The notes under the pieces are model-generated. The model saw nothing but the letters and a program-made list of their open reading frames with translations. It did not search any database and was not told where the DNA came from. A stretch of 64,000 nucleotides of DNA. Origin: Alteromonas sp. CI.11.F.A3 (GTDB lineage: Bacteria > Pseudomonadota > Gammaproteobacteria > Enterobacterales > Alteromonadaceae). Below are positions 26,331-34,310 of the stretch, one piece after another (the stretch's first letter is position 1; every line of letters starts with the position of its first letter). The stretch is taken from the NCBI RefSeq assembly GCF_032925565.1, contig NZ_CP136708.1, positions 1,364,001 through 1,428,000 of the forward strand, given 5' to 3'. The position numbers and the translations under genes are program-made.

Positions 26331-27615
26331 TGGAAGTTATTCGGTAGAGTTCAAGGTTAAAGCCGGACTGGCTGGCGTAGTTGTTATTTTTCTTGGTTTA
26401 GCGGCCTTTATTGGACTCACATTAAACTGGTCCTTACTGGCTATATTCACACTTCTTTTTTTTCTATCTTATCCACTATGTTGGGCAGCGTGGCGAGCAT
26501 GGGATTTTTGGCGTTCATCCATCATGCGGGTAACGGCTTATGTGCAAAGCATTAACATGGGAGAGTCGGGAGTAAGCTTAACTCAGCGCGGCAAGTCAGT
26601 GCTTATTGGCGATTTAGTTCGTGAAATTAAACTACTGCAATCAACACACTCATCAAACACAGCTTCAACGCAGATGCTCACGGTATTGTTGGCGCAATTG
26701 TTTGAAGATATTCCCATTGCCATTATTCTGTTTGACGATAATTTCACGTTAATTTATGCAAACCGAGAAGCCTATGCCATTAGTGAGATAAGTTTGCTGC
26801 AAGGCATGAATGCCTCTCAGTTGGGCTTCGTTGTAAAGAATGCAAAAATCCATCATCCATCACTTTCAAAAAGTTGGCGCTCTCAGTCTAGTGCGCTTAA
26901 CTACCTGCAACAATCTGCACATTTGTTTACTGCTGTGAATATCGATTCCGAATTAAAGCAAAGCGAGCAAGCCGTTCAGAAAAACCTTGTTAGAGTGCTT
27001 AGTCACGAGTTACGAAATACCCTTACGCCCATGTCGTCAATGGCCGAAACCATTCTTTCTATGCAGCAATGGGATACCGAGCAGGTACGTAAAGTACTAT
27101 CAAGGGTTAAAACGCGCTCTGACGGTTTGCTTAACTTTGTTGAGCGGTTTGCTGAAGTAGCAAAAATCCCCGAGCCAAGTTATGAATACTTCGATTTAAC
27201 ACTCCTGATTGAGCAAACCAAAGTATTGCTAGGCAGCAATGACACGCTGAGTTTTGTGGGGCAAAAAAGCGGTTACGGTGATCCTCAGTTACTGGCTCAG
27301 GTGCTTATTAATTTGATTAAAAATGCCGTTGAATCCGTTGATGGAAAAGGGGTTAACATAGAGATTCAATTTTATATAAAAGACACCCAACAACATCTTA
27401 TTGTCTCTGACAATGGCACGGGCTTTTCAAACATAGAGAACGCCATTACCCCGCTTTTCACCACCAAAACCAATGGCGCTGGTATTGGTTTGACCTTCGT
27501 TGAATCGGTTTTAAGTAAGCATGGCGGTAAACTGAAACTCTCAAATAAATCGACGGGTGGGGCTCACGTCGAATTACTATGGCCCTCGAGTAGCGTAAGC
27601 AGTGTGGCTAACTAA
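26323..27615 (+). CDS. Membrane sensor histidine kinase
   Basis: 430 residues. The start is TTG 26323, overlapping the regulator's stop region, chosen because GAGGA sits eight bases upstream; TTG 26317 is also open. Two hydrophobic segments (about 17-58) form an N-terminal anchor with almost no periplasmic loop. A PAS-like region (FDDNFTLIYANREAYAIS) precedes the phosphoacceptor motif SHELRNTLTPMSS (His228) and the ATPase motifs NLIKNAVES, DNGTGF and GIGLTFVESVLSKHGG. The near absence of a sensor loop suggests it senses through the membrane or through the adjacent ABC permease, as in Bce-type systems; that is an inference. Confidence 0.9.
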   Translation: MNNGSYSVEFKVKAGLAGVVVIFLGLAAFIGLTLNWSLLAIFTLLFFLSYPLCWAAWRAWDFWRSSIMRVTAYVQSINMGESGVSLTQRGKSVLIGDLVREIKLLQSTHSSNTASTQMLTVLLAQLFEDIPIAIILFDDNFTLIYANREAYAISEISLLQGMNASQLGFVVKNAKIHHPSLSKSWRSQSSALNYLQQSAHLFTAVNIDSELKQSEQAVQKNLVRVLSHELRNTLTPMSSMAETILSMQQWDTEQVRKVLSRVKTRSDGLLNFVERFAEVAKIPEPSYEYFDLTLLIEQTKVLLGSNDTLSFVGQKSGYGDPQLLAQVLINLIKNAVESVDGKGVNIEIQFYIKDTQQHLIVSDNGTGFSNIENAITPLFTTKTNGAGIGLTFVESVLSKHGGKLKLSNKSTGGAHVELLWPSSSVSSVAN

Positions 27616-27626
27616 TCACAAATAAT

Positions 27627-27672
27627 AGGGGCAAAGTACGTTTTACGTAAAATGTACTCTACCCCTTTTTTT
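27627..27672 (+). terminator. Repeat-family hairpin terminator after the histidine kinase gene
   Basis: AGGGGCAAAGTACGTTTT at 27627-27644 pairs with AAAATGTACTCTACCCCT at 27649-27666, with a few mismatches, followed by a run of T. Confidence 0.8.
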
Positions 27673-27788
27673 ATTTTTCTATAACTCATCTGTACCTATA
27701 TATATTACCAATATAAATATTACTGATAGTGGTGTCATGTTAGTTTAGCTCACACATTGAGTTTGATTAACATAGCGAGACAACCAAA

Positions 27789-28907
27789 ATGAATAAATCA
27801 AAACAGCTGTTTACTCTTATCAAATCAGAAGGCGAACTAGAGGTTTCTATCAAAGAGATAGACGTTCCAGAGCCTCAGTCCCATGAAGTAGTAGTTCGTA
27901 TGGAAGCTTCACCTATCAACCCTTCTGATATGTGGCCCATGTTTGGCCCTGCCAGCCTCGATAAAGCCACCTTTGATGCCAGCAAAAATGCGTTGGTTGC
28001 ACCGGTGCATAAGTCAATGTTGATGCGTATTAAGTCACGCCTCGATCAAACTTTACCTATCGGAAATGAGGGGGCTGGAACGGTTGTTGGGGCAGGCGAT
28101 AGCCCTGAAGCTCAGGCGTTGATGGGTAAAACGGTTTCTATTCTTACTGGCGCTGCGTACACCGAGTATGCGTGCGTTCCAGCTCAAGCATGTTTGCCAC
28201 ATATGGACAGCACAACGGCGCAGCAAGCAGCGTCTTCGTTTGTAAACCCGTTGACAGCATTGGGTATGGTAGAAACCATGCGTATGGAAGGGCACAAAGC
28301 CTTAGTTCATACCGCAGCGGCATCTAACTTGGGCCAAATGCTAAACAAAATCTGCTTAGAAGAAGGCGTAGATTTGGTTAACATTGTGCGTAGTCAGCAA
28401 CAGGTCGATATTCTTAAAGGTTTAGGCGCTAAAATTGTGCTTGATTCTACCAGCCAGAATTTCAAAGCAGAGCTTTATCAAGCTATCGATGAGACGGGCG
28501 CTACGTTGGCGTTTGACGCCATTGGCGGCGGCGAGTTAGTCAGCGATATTCTTACCATGATGGAAGCGTCTGGCAGTAAAGATGCTAAAGGCTTCAATAC
28601 CTATGGTTCAGACAGCAACAAGCAAGTGTATATCTACGGCGGCTTAGACTTCTCTCCAACTACGCTAAATCGCGCATTTGGTATGACATGGGGAATTGGT
28701 GGCTGGTTGCTAATGCGCTTCTTAGGCAAGCTAGATAAAAAGCGTGTTGGTGCACTTTATCAGAAAGTTGCTGCTGAAATTAACACTACCTTTGCGTCTT
28801 CTTACACCAAAGAGTTAACCCTTGAAGAAGCGCTGCAGCCTGAAAATGTAGCGCTATACAACGCTAAGAAAACCGGCGAGAAATACCTTATTGTTCCTAA
28901 TAAGTAA
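27789..28907 (+). CDS. Zinc-independent MDR alcohol dehydrogenase/quinone oxidoreductase-like protein
   Basis: 372 residues. It has a GroES-like N-terminal domain (SPINPSDMWPMFG, IGNEGAGTVVGAG) and a Rossmann domain near residues 165-300 (ALVHTAAASNLGQMLNKI, which replaces the usual AAAGGVG/GAGGVG motif). The catalytic zinc ligands are not evident, consistent with the quinone oxidoreductase branch of the medium-chain dehydrogenases. It would use NAD(P)H in the cytoplasm. It is a single gene with a repeat-family hairpin on each side. Substrate is unknown. Confidence 0.85.
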   Translation: MNKSKQLFTLIKSEGELEVSIKEIDVPEPQSHEVVVRMEASPINPSDMWPMFGPASLDKATFDASKNALVAPVHKSMLMRIKSRLDQTLPIGNEGAGTVVGAGDSPEAQALMGKTVSILTGAAYTEYACVPAQACLPHMDSTTAQQAASSFVNPLTALGMVETMRMEGHKALVHTAAASNLGQMLNKICLEEGVDLVNIVRSQQQVDILKGLGAKIVLDSTSQNFKAELYQAIDETGATLAFDAIGGGELVSDILTMMEASGSKDAKGFNTYGSDSNKQVYIYGGLDFSPTTLNRAFGMTWGIGGWLLMRFLGKLDKKRVGALYQKVAAEINTTFASSYTKELTLEEALQPENVALYNAKKTGEKYLIVPNK

Positions 28908-28915
28908 ATAAATAA

Positions 28916-28954
28916 CGGGTCAGAGTTAATTATTCCAAAAAGTACTCTGACCCC
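28916..28954. terminator. Repeat-family hairpin between convergent genes
   Basis: GGGTCAGAGTTAATT at 28917 onward pairs with AAGTACTCTGACCC ending at 28953, followed by CATTTTATT. It separates the MDR dehydrogenase from the convergent nitroreductase and may serve both. Confidence 0.7.
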
Positions 28955-28960
28955 ATTTTA

Positions 28961-29635
28961 TTAAAGAAAACTGGCTATTTCGTTAAGTGATTTTTTCTGC
29001 TTAGCATGAGCCGGTACGGTGGCTTCGGCTGCGGGATAGCCAGCAATAATTAGCATATAAGCCCTTTCATTTTCTGGCCTGTTACACACTTGCGTTAAAA
29101 AGTTCATGGGCTTTGGGGTATGAGTTAACGTAGCCAAACCCGCATTGTGTAGGGCAGTGATCAGCATTCCAACCGCAATGCCTACCGATTCATGAACGTA
29201 GTAATTCTGACGCCTGTCTCCGCTTTCTGTTTCACCAGACTTCTGGCTAAATACGGCAATAAGCCAAGGTGCCAATTCCAAATAGGGTTTACTTGAGTCT
29301 GTACCTAACGGTTTAAGATCTTGTAGCCACTGCTCTCCAGCACGCCCTTCATAAAACCCACGCTCATGGGCTTCTGCTTGCTCCCTTACCTGCTGTTTCA
29401 CGGAAGAAGAGTTAATTGCCGCAAAATGCCAAGGCTGGTGGTTAGCACCGCTTGGTGCAGTGCCAGCCGTTAGTAGGCAATTTTCGATAACCTTTTTGTC
29501 TACAGGCCTGTCGCTAAAATGGCGAATGCTGTGGCGACGTTGCATGGTTTGCAAGAAGTCAGCGCTGCGCGATACCATTTCATTTTCTGGATATTCAACA
29601 AAGTCATCTAGCGGTGAGTGGTCGTGTGGTTGCAT
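28961..29635 (-). CDS. Nitroreductase family FMN protein
   Basis: 224 residues. RRHSIRHFSDRPVDKKVIENCLLTAGTAPSGANHQPWHF is split here as the typical N-terminal FMN-binding pattern (RHSIRHF and APSGANHQPWHF). The later HESVGIAVGMLITALHNAGLATLTHTPKP segment is the conserved dimer and flavin region of the BluB/NfsA-like superfamily. These enzymes reduce nitro compounds or quinones with NAD(P)H; the natural substrate is not predictable. It is convergent with the MDR dehydrogenase gene. Confidence 0.88.
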   Translation of the reverse strand: MQPHDHSPLDDFVEYPENEMVSRSADFLQTMQRRHSIRHFSDRPVDKKVIENCLLTAGTAPSGANHQPWHFAAINSSSVKQQVREQAEAHERGFYEGRAGEQWLQDLKPLGTDSSKPYLELAPWLIAVFSQKSGETESGDRRQNYYVHESVGIAVGMLITALHNAGLATLTHTPKPMNFLTQVCNRPENERAYMLIIAGYPAAEATVPAHAKQKKSLNEIASFL

Positions 29636-30180
29636 TTTGTAGTCTCATTTCCAGAATTAATGGGGTCAGAATATAGTAACTGAGCACATTAACCGAATAC
29701 ATCAGCTGAGTACATTAGCCAGAGCGGTTTAGATGAAATTAGCGTTTCATTCGATAGCGCCGTGGCTTGACGAGCTGCCTTCATATAGCGTTTCTTTCCA
29801 TATCGTCCTTTCATATCTTCCTGTCCATAGCGTTCCTGCTCGCTTGTGTTTTGCTATAAAGGCTACGTTAATCGCAGGTAGATTGTGTGTGTGCTTTGCA
29901 CTTATAGTAGAATAGGCATAAGCAGATCATCACGTAATCATTATGGTGTGTTATTTAACCTGAACCTCAGATAAGCAACGCCTGTAAGCCAAGCTTTCCT
30001 CTCTGTTTTTATCGCCCAGCATGGATTGAAAATAGATAGCCAATAGTTCATTAATTGAAATGTTTGGTAGGAATCACTGTGTTTTGATATTTCTTATCTA
30101 AGATTTAGGTTGGTTAGCTAATTTTTGTGGTGATTTAAAGATAATACCTACCTTCTACTTTTACATATTTGGAACACCAA
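29636..30180. other. 545-base intergenic region with a half repeat
   Basis: A left half of the dispersed palindrome (GGGGTCAGAATATAGTAACT) lies at 29662-29681. Degenerate direct copies of CTGAG(C/T)ACATTA follow at about 29680-29720. The 60-residue plus-strand frame at 29733-29915 has no ribosome site or family resemblance. The rest, about 29930-30170, is AT-rich leader. Confidence 0.45.
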
Positions 30181-30522
30181 ATGTCAGATAAATTTTTTTT
30201 TAAAGGTCGTAAAGACGCCCGTCAAACGACCCTAACATACGGTTATGAAAGAAACGCTAGCCGTATTGCAGGCAGTAAAAAATACCCGCTTAAATTAATG
30301 GTAACCAATGAAGCTAGAAAACAAGAAGTAGATGCATTAGTGGCGGAAGCTGGTTTGTATGCAGATATTACCGTTGATACAAAGGAAGGCGCGATAGAGT
30401 CTATACAAGAATTAACAGTGTTGCTGAATAAAAAGGGTACTGTAACCGTAGAGAAAGTCCCTGCTCGTAACGACCCGTGTATCTGCGGTAGCGGTAAAAA
30501 GTATAAGAAGTGCTGCGGTTAG
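30181..30522 (+). CDS. PBPRA1643 family SEC-C metal-binding protein
   Basis: 113 residues from ATG 30181, with GGAA upstream; an in-frame TTG lies four codons earlier. The N-terminus [20 protein letters not shown] and the C-terminal [17 protein letters not shown], a SEC-C zinc motif (CxCxnCC), match the PBPRA1643 family of marine gammaproteobacteria. SEC-C motifs bind zinc and are found on SecA and on many small proteins; no function is known for this family. It is followed by a repeat-family terminator. Confidence 0.88.
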   Translation: MSDKFFFKGRKDARQTTLTYGYERNASRIAGSKKYPLKLMVTNEARKQEVDALVAEAGLYADITVDTKEGAIESIQELTVLLNKKGTVTVEKVPARNDPCICGSGKKYKKCCG

Positions 30523-30539
30523 TAAGAATCTAAATTAAT

Positions 30540-30600
30540 GGTGTCAGAGTACGTTATTGCTTTGCTTGAAAAGTACTCTGAACCCATCTTTGCCTTTTTT
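30540..30600 (+). terminator. Repeat-family hairpin terminator after the SEC-C gene
   Basis: GGTGTCAGAGTAC at 30540-30552 pairs with GTACTCTGAACCC at 30573-30585 with one or two mismatches. The T run at 30595-30600 follows, although it is also next to the convergent gene's stop. Confidence 0.7.
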
Positions 30601-31000
30601 ATTTGCAAGTCACACCAGAAAGCATTTCGGTTTCACCGGTTTGATTGTTGCGTAAAATGCAGTGCTTACCATCGGTCAGCAAAGTAAACGTAAACGCAGG
30701 GTTGTTGTGCCTTCCTTCAATAGGCAATCTTCGCTCATCCATATGCGCTTTGCGCTCAATGCTGACCTGCGAAGACTCAGAAAAGACATCGTCGGCAAGG
30801 GTAATTTTTACCCCGCCAAACCAACTGCTTATTTTACTCTCAATTTGCTGTTTTTGCGCTAAGTTCAAGTTGCTAGCATAAGCTTCAACCAAGTCGCTTT
30901 CTTGGTTGGGCGCGGTGGTTGCGCAACCACTTGCGAAGGCAAGTGGAATCGCAACTAAACCTATTACAGCGTTAATAATGAGGGGCTTATTAAGCGCCAT
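30599..31000 (-). CDS. Small lipoprotein, partner of the S41 peptidase
   Basis: 133 residues. The signal region ends AFASGCATT, a lipobox with the Cys near residue 26, so it is a lipoprotein. The mature part has two further cysteines that could pair (HCILRN, VTCK). No known domain is recognised. Its ATG overlaps the S41 stop codon by one base (TAATG), so it is translated with that gene and may act with it in the periplasm. Confidence 0.75.
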   Translation of the reverse strand: MALNKPLIINAVIGLVAIPLAFASGCATTAPNQESDLVEAYASNLNLAQKQQIESKISSWFGGVKITLADDVFSESSQVSIERKAHMDERRLPIEGRHNNPAFTFTLLTDGKHCILRNNQTGETEMLSGVTCK

Positions 31001-32667
31001 TATTTGCGCTCCTCAATAACAGGTTCGTTAATTTTATTGTGTAAAATTAACGTTTCTCTTTGTGTGTTGGGGTTATCGATGGCTAGCAAAGTGCTTCCTT
31101 GAGCTTGAGCATTTTCCGAAGCACTCGCCGTATTTTCTTTACTGGTCGATGCATCGGCTAAGTCTTCTACTGAAGTCACTACTGGGCAATTTCCTGTCGC
31201 AGAATATCCTATCGCTGCTGCCAACATACCTTCTTCGGGATTACCTAGTGCTGTTGTAAAGTCGTCCTCTACAGCACAACCTGGTAGTTCAAAGTCGAAG
31301 TTGGGTGAATCTGTTGGCATAAAGCCGTCAGCATAATCACCAAACCCTTTATTATTCACGCCTTGGAATTGAATTGTAAAATAGGTTTCGCCGCAGTTGT
31401 CGGTAGGGTAAAAACCATAGGGTTTGCCACAGGTAGTAGAGCCTATTTGAATCACATCTACATCTATACCCCGTAATCCATTCATTACCGCCTCACTGGC
31501 GGAGCATGTTGAGTCTGTGGTGATCACATATACGCGAGTTAGCGACAAGCTAGGTAACAAGGTACTGGTTAATACGCCAGCATTATAGTCAATCTCATTG
31601 CTGTAAAACGGCGTGGCTTGGAGTGCCGCTCCGGTTACTGGGTTCGTTGTTGTGCTCTTATCATTAAAGCGGGTGGTTTCGAAAATAGCGTTATTGGTTT
31701 GGCTTGGCCCCGCGACCATATAGGAAACCTGAGAAGCCAGTGCCAACAAGCCACCACCGTTGTAGCGCAAGTCTATAACCAGTTCGGTTATGTTCTCTTC
31801 TACAAATAAATCAAACGCATCGATAAGATCATCTTGAGCCGTGCGAATAAAGGTATTGAACTGAAAGTAGCCGGTTTTGCTAGTATCAAGGTTAAGCACA
31901 CTTACGTTTTGCACTGGCGTTACATTTATATCAGCGGATGTGATATCTACCACCAGTGGGCTACCATCAATAAGTTCGAATTCGAAGCTGGTTTCAGTGC
32001 CTGCGTTGTCGGGAAACAGTGCTTCGTTAATGGCATCTACACCGCTTTGGCTGTTGTCGTTAACGAAATCGATACCATTAATTGTAATCAATGAAGCGCC
32101 GCGAGGAACATTGGCTAGCGCTGCAGGAGAGTTCGGTTCAGTAAATCGAACCACAAGCTCACGGGGCGAAGTGTTAGCAACAAACTCCCAGTCGAAGCCG
32201 TAGCCAGAAGAAACACCGGTTTGTGTGAGTTCATTGTATTCAGCGGTATCCTGAGAAAAGTGAAAGTTATCTTTTGCAGTTCCGCTAGGGGTTAATTCGT
32301 TGGTTTTTAATTGATCGAAGTAACCCAATACCGAAAAGTTATCAGGGTTGTTGTCATCAACTTCGTCGTACCAAAGGTAGGTGTCGTTGGTCCATGAACG
32401 CAACCATAGTTTTTCTTCTAATGCTGAGCCTTGTGAATCAGGGTAAGCACTACCCGTAAAAGGATCTGTGCCTGTTCTAGGTGTTTCACACTTTGCGATG
32501 AACGTTGACTGTGATTCATAAACACCAGGCTCCCAAGACGGCCCGCTGCTTACCGGTGGTGTAGGTGTTACGGTGTTGCCGCCACCCCCTCCGCCGCCAC
32601 AGCCACTTAACATGGCAACAGTTACTGCAAGAGCAACACCAGTACATTTACGCGCGTTCATCAGCAT
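31000..32667 (-). CDS. S41 family peptidase lipoprotein (CtpA-like, with PDZ)
   Basis: 555 residues. The signal peptide ends in a lipobox before a glycine-rich linker (LSGCGGGGGGGN). A PDZ-like stretch lies near 165-235 (FTEPNSPAALANVPRGASLITINGIDF). The S41 core follows: LVIDLRYNGGG, then the nucleophile region TDSTCSASEAVMNGLRG and the downstream GKPYGFYP. C-terminal processing proteases of this type cleave periplasmic proteins. The acidic C-terminal 60 residues are low in complexity. A co-translated lipoprotein gene follows. Confidence 0.88.
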   Translation of the reverse strand: MLMNARKCTGVALAVTVAMLSGCGGGGGGGNTVTPTPPVSSGPSWEPGVYESQSTFIAKCETPRTGTDPFTGSAYPDSQGSALEEKLWLRSWTNDTYLWYDEVDDNNPDNFSVLGYFDQLKTNELTPSGTAKDNFHFSQDTAEYNELTQTGVSSGYGFDWEFVANTSPRELVVRFTEPNSPAALANVPRGASLITINGIDFVNDNSQSGVDAINEALFPDNAGTETSFEFELIDGSPLVVDITSADINVTPVQNVSVLNLDTSKTGYFQFNTFIRTAQDDLIDAFDLFVEENITELVIDLRYNGGGLLALASQVSYMVAGPSQTNNAIFETTRFNDKSTTTNPVTGAALQATPFYSNEIDYNAGVLTSTLLPSLSLTRVYVITTDSTCSASEAVMNGLRGIDVDVIQIGSTTCGKPYGFYPTDNCGETYFTIQFQGVNNKGFGDYADGFMPTDSPNFDFELPGCAVEDDFTTALGNPEEGMLAAAIGYSATGNCPVVTSVEDLADASTSKENTASASENAQAQGSTLLAIDNPNTQRETLILHNKINEPVIEERK

Positions 32668-32833
32668 AGATTTCCCTTATCTAGTCGGCCAACAAAGCGC
32701 AGGCCTTCGAATTAAATAAATACTGCCACATCAAGATAGACCTGACTACATAGGAACTTTAAATTAATGTAGGGATTCGATAGGGGCATGATAGTGATTC
32801 CTTTATAATGGTACGTACTAAGGAGAAAGTGAA

Positions 32834-33331
32834 GTGAGTGAATACGCACGATATTTCAATGGCTACCCCCAGACTGTTGTTGCGCAAGCACTTCAACTAA
32901 TAGCCGACAACAAGTTAAGTAATTACCTCGTTAAAAAATACCCCAATGCGCATACTATAACGACCGATAAATTACTTTATAGTTATGCAACCGCCTTAAA
33001 AAAGCGTTACGTAAAAAATGCGCCACCCTTTGGCCGAGCGGCATTTAAAAAGCAAGGTGATATGGTTACTAATGCCTTAGGTACGCATACCTATCGCATG
33101 CAAGGTAAAACACGTAAACATGACTTAGCCATTAACAGCGACTTATTGCACGCCCCCGAACCATTATTAAAGGCGCTTGTGGTACATGAACTTGCTCATT
33201 TCAAAGAAAAAGATCACAACAAGGGCTTTTATCAACTTTGTTGTTATATGGAGCCGGATTACCACCAGTTAGAATTAGATTTACGTTTGTTTTGTGTTGC
33301 GGTTGCTATGGGCGAAAATCCTTACAGATAA
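32834..33331 (+). CDS. YgjP-like metallopeptidase-domain protein
   Basis: 165 residues from GTG 32834, preceded by AAGGAG. HELAH at 118-122 with a second histidine at 128 (HELAHFKEKDHNKGFY) is the zinc motif of the YgjP/DUF45 (SprT-like) family. The N-terminal 60 residues are family-typical. It is a cytoplasmic protein; activity is predicted from the motif only. It lies convergent to the LysE exporter gene. Confidence 0.85.
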   Translation: MSEYARYFNGYPQTVVAQALQLIADNKLSNYLVKKYPNAHTITTDKLLYSYATALKKRYVKNAPPFGRAAFKKQGDMVTNALGTHTYRMQGKTRKHDLAINSDLLHAPEPLLKALVVHELAHFKEKDHNKGFYQLCCYMEPDYHQLELDLRLFCVAVAMGENPYR

Positions 33332-33416
33332 GTCGGCGAGCACATGTTTAAATTTGATGGGTAGAACGACTTTCGCTAATTATCCGTTGCGATGCACGAA
33401 CTACCCAGCCTTTCCC

Positions 33417-34019
33417 TTACACAATCAAAAACAAGGTTGCAGCAGTGGCTGCGGCCATCGTGAAGTTAAAACGCTTTCTGCGCATGGGCGAACTAAGCCA
33501 AATTTTGATTTTTGCGCCCACGGCAGCCCATATAGAAATGCACGGAAACCCAATGAGCGCGAAAGCGATAACAATGGCAAGGCCAGATTCCACGTAGTGT
33601 TCACCAGGAACCGTGAACGTACCTACACTTGCCAGTGCCATCATCCACGCTTTAGGGTTAATTAATTGAAATAGTGCGCCCTCCCACCACTTAAGAGGCC
33701 CTTGGCGGGTGGTTTTCTTTATTTCAATTTCATCAGTAGGGGCGGTCGCAATTTTGATCGCCAGCCACAATAAGTACGCAATACCCAATACTTTTAACAC
33801 GGTATATAAGGCGGGAAACAAAGTGAAAAGTGCACCTACGCCTAAAAGCGTACTAACCATAAGCCCTGCAACGCCTATAACTATGCCCAACATGTGTGGA
33901 ATCGACTTCTTGTAGCCATACTGTGCTCCAGATGCTAATAGCATTAAGTTGTTGGGGCCTGGCGTTACTGTGCTAACAAAAGCAAAGGTAGCGAGTGCAA
34001 AAAGTAACGAAGTTTCCAT
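33417..34019 (-). CDS. LysE/RhtB family amino-acid exporter
   Basis: 200 residues from ATG 34019, preceded by GGAAAGGAAA; the frame extends to 34115 without support. Six hydrophobic segments with the LysE start (FVSTVTPGPNNLMLLASGAQYGYKKSIPH) and NPKAWMMALA in the fourth segment. LysE proteins export amino acids through the inner membrane. It is divergent from a MocR-type regulator with a repeat-rich promoter region between, so the regulator probably controls it. Confidence 0.92.
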   Translation of the reverse strand: METSLLFALATFAFVSTVTPGPNNLMLLASGAQYGYKKSIPHMLGIVIGVAGLMVSTLLGVGALFTLFPALYTVLKVLGIAYLLWLAIKIATAPTDEIEIKKTTRQGPLKWWEGALFQLINPKAWMMALASVGTFTVPGEHYVESGLAIVIAFALIGFPCISIWAAVGAKIKIWLSSPMRRKRFNFTMAAATAATLFLIV

Positions 34020-34158
34020 GGTTTTCCTTTCCTCTAATGTTCTATTCAAACCAATAAGCGACAGTTGAGCTGCACATATATGGGCGTTATTTAGTAACGC
34101 CACAAAATAGTACATTTAAAAATGTGTATGCATCAGAGCCAAAGGTGCTAAAAATAAG

Positions 34159-34287
34159 CCATACAGATGGGTGGGAAAGAGCACTGTATGCTTAAATACC
34201 AATAGAACTGTATGGTAAATTCTTACTGTAAGTTAAGGTATAGTTATCTGTATGGTTGTCGTCTGTATGATTCTTATTTGTATGGTT
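34159..34287. promoter_or_regulatory. Direct-repeat ladder (CTGTATGGTT) between LysE and MocR genes
   Basis: CTGTATGGTT-like decamers lie at 34184, 34208, 34226, 34248, 34263 and 34278 on the plus strand, and an inverted CCATACAG lies at 34159-34166. The last three are spaced by 15 bases. MocR-type regulators such as PdxR are known to bind direct repeats, so these are likely operator sites. Confidence 0.65.
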
Positions 34288-34310
34288 ATTGTCTATGTTG
34301 GGAAATTTAA

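Noticed and set aside
29733..29915. 60-residue plus-strand reading frame
   Set aside because: No ribosome site, odd composition, no family resemblance, in a long leader region.
33294..33665. 123-residue plus-strand frame overlapping the LysE gene
   Set aside because: Covers two real genes in other frames and has many rare-looking residues; no family.
34184..34287. CRISPR-like repeats
   Set aside because: Units are only 10 bases with 15-24 base spacing and no spacers of constant length; operator sites are the better reading.
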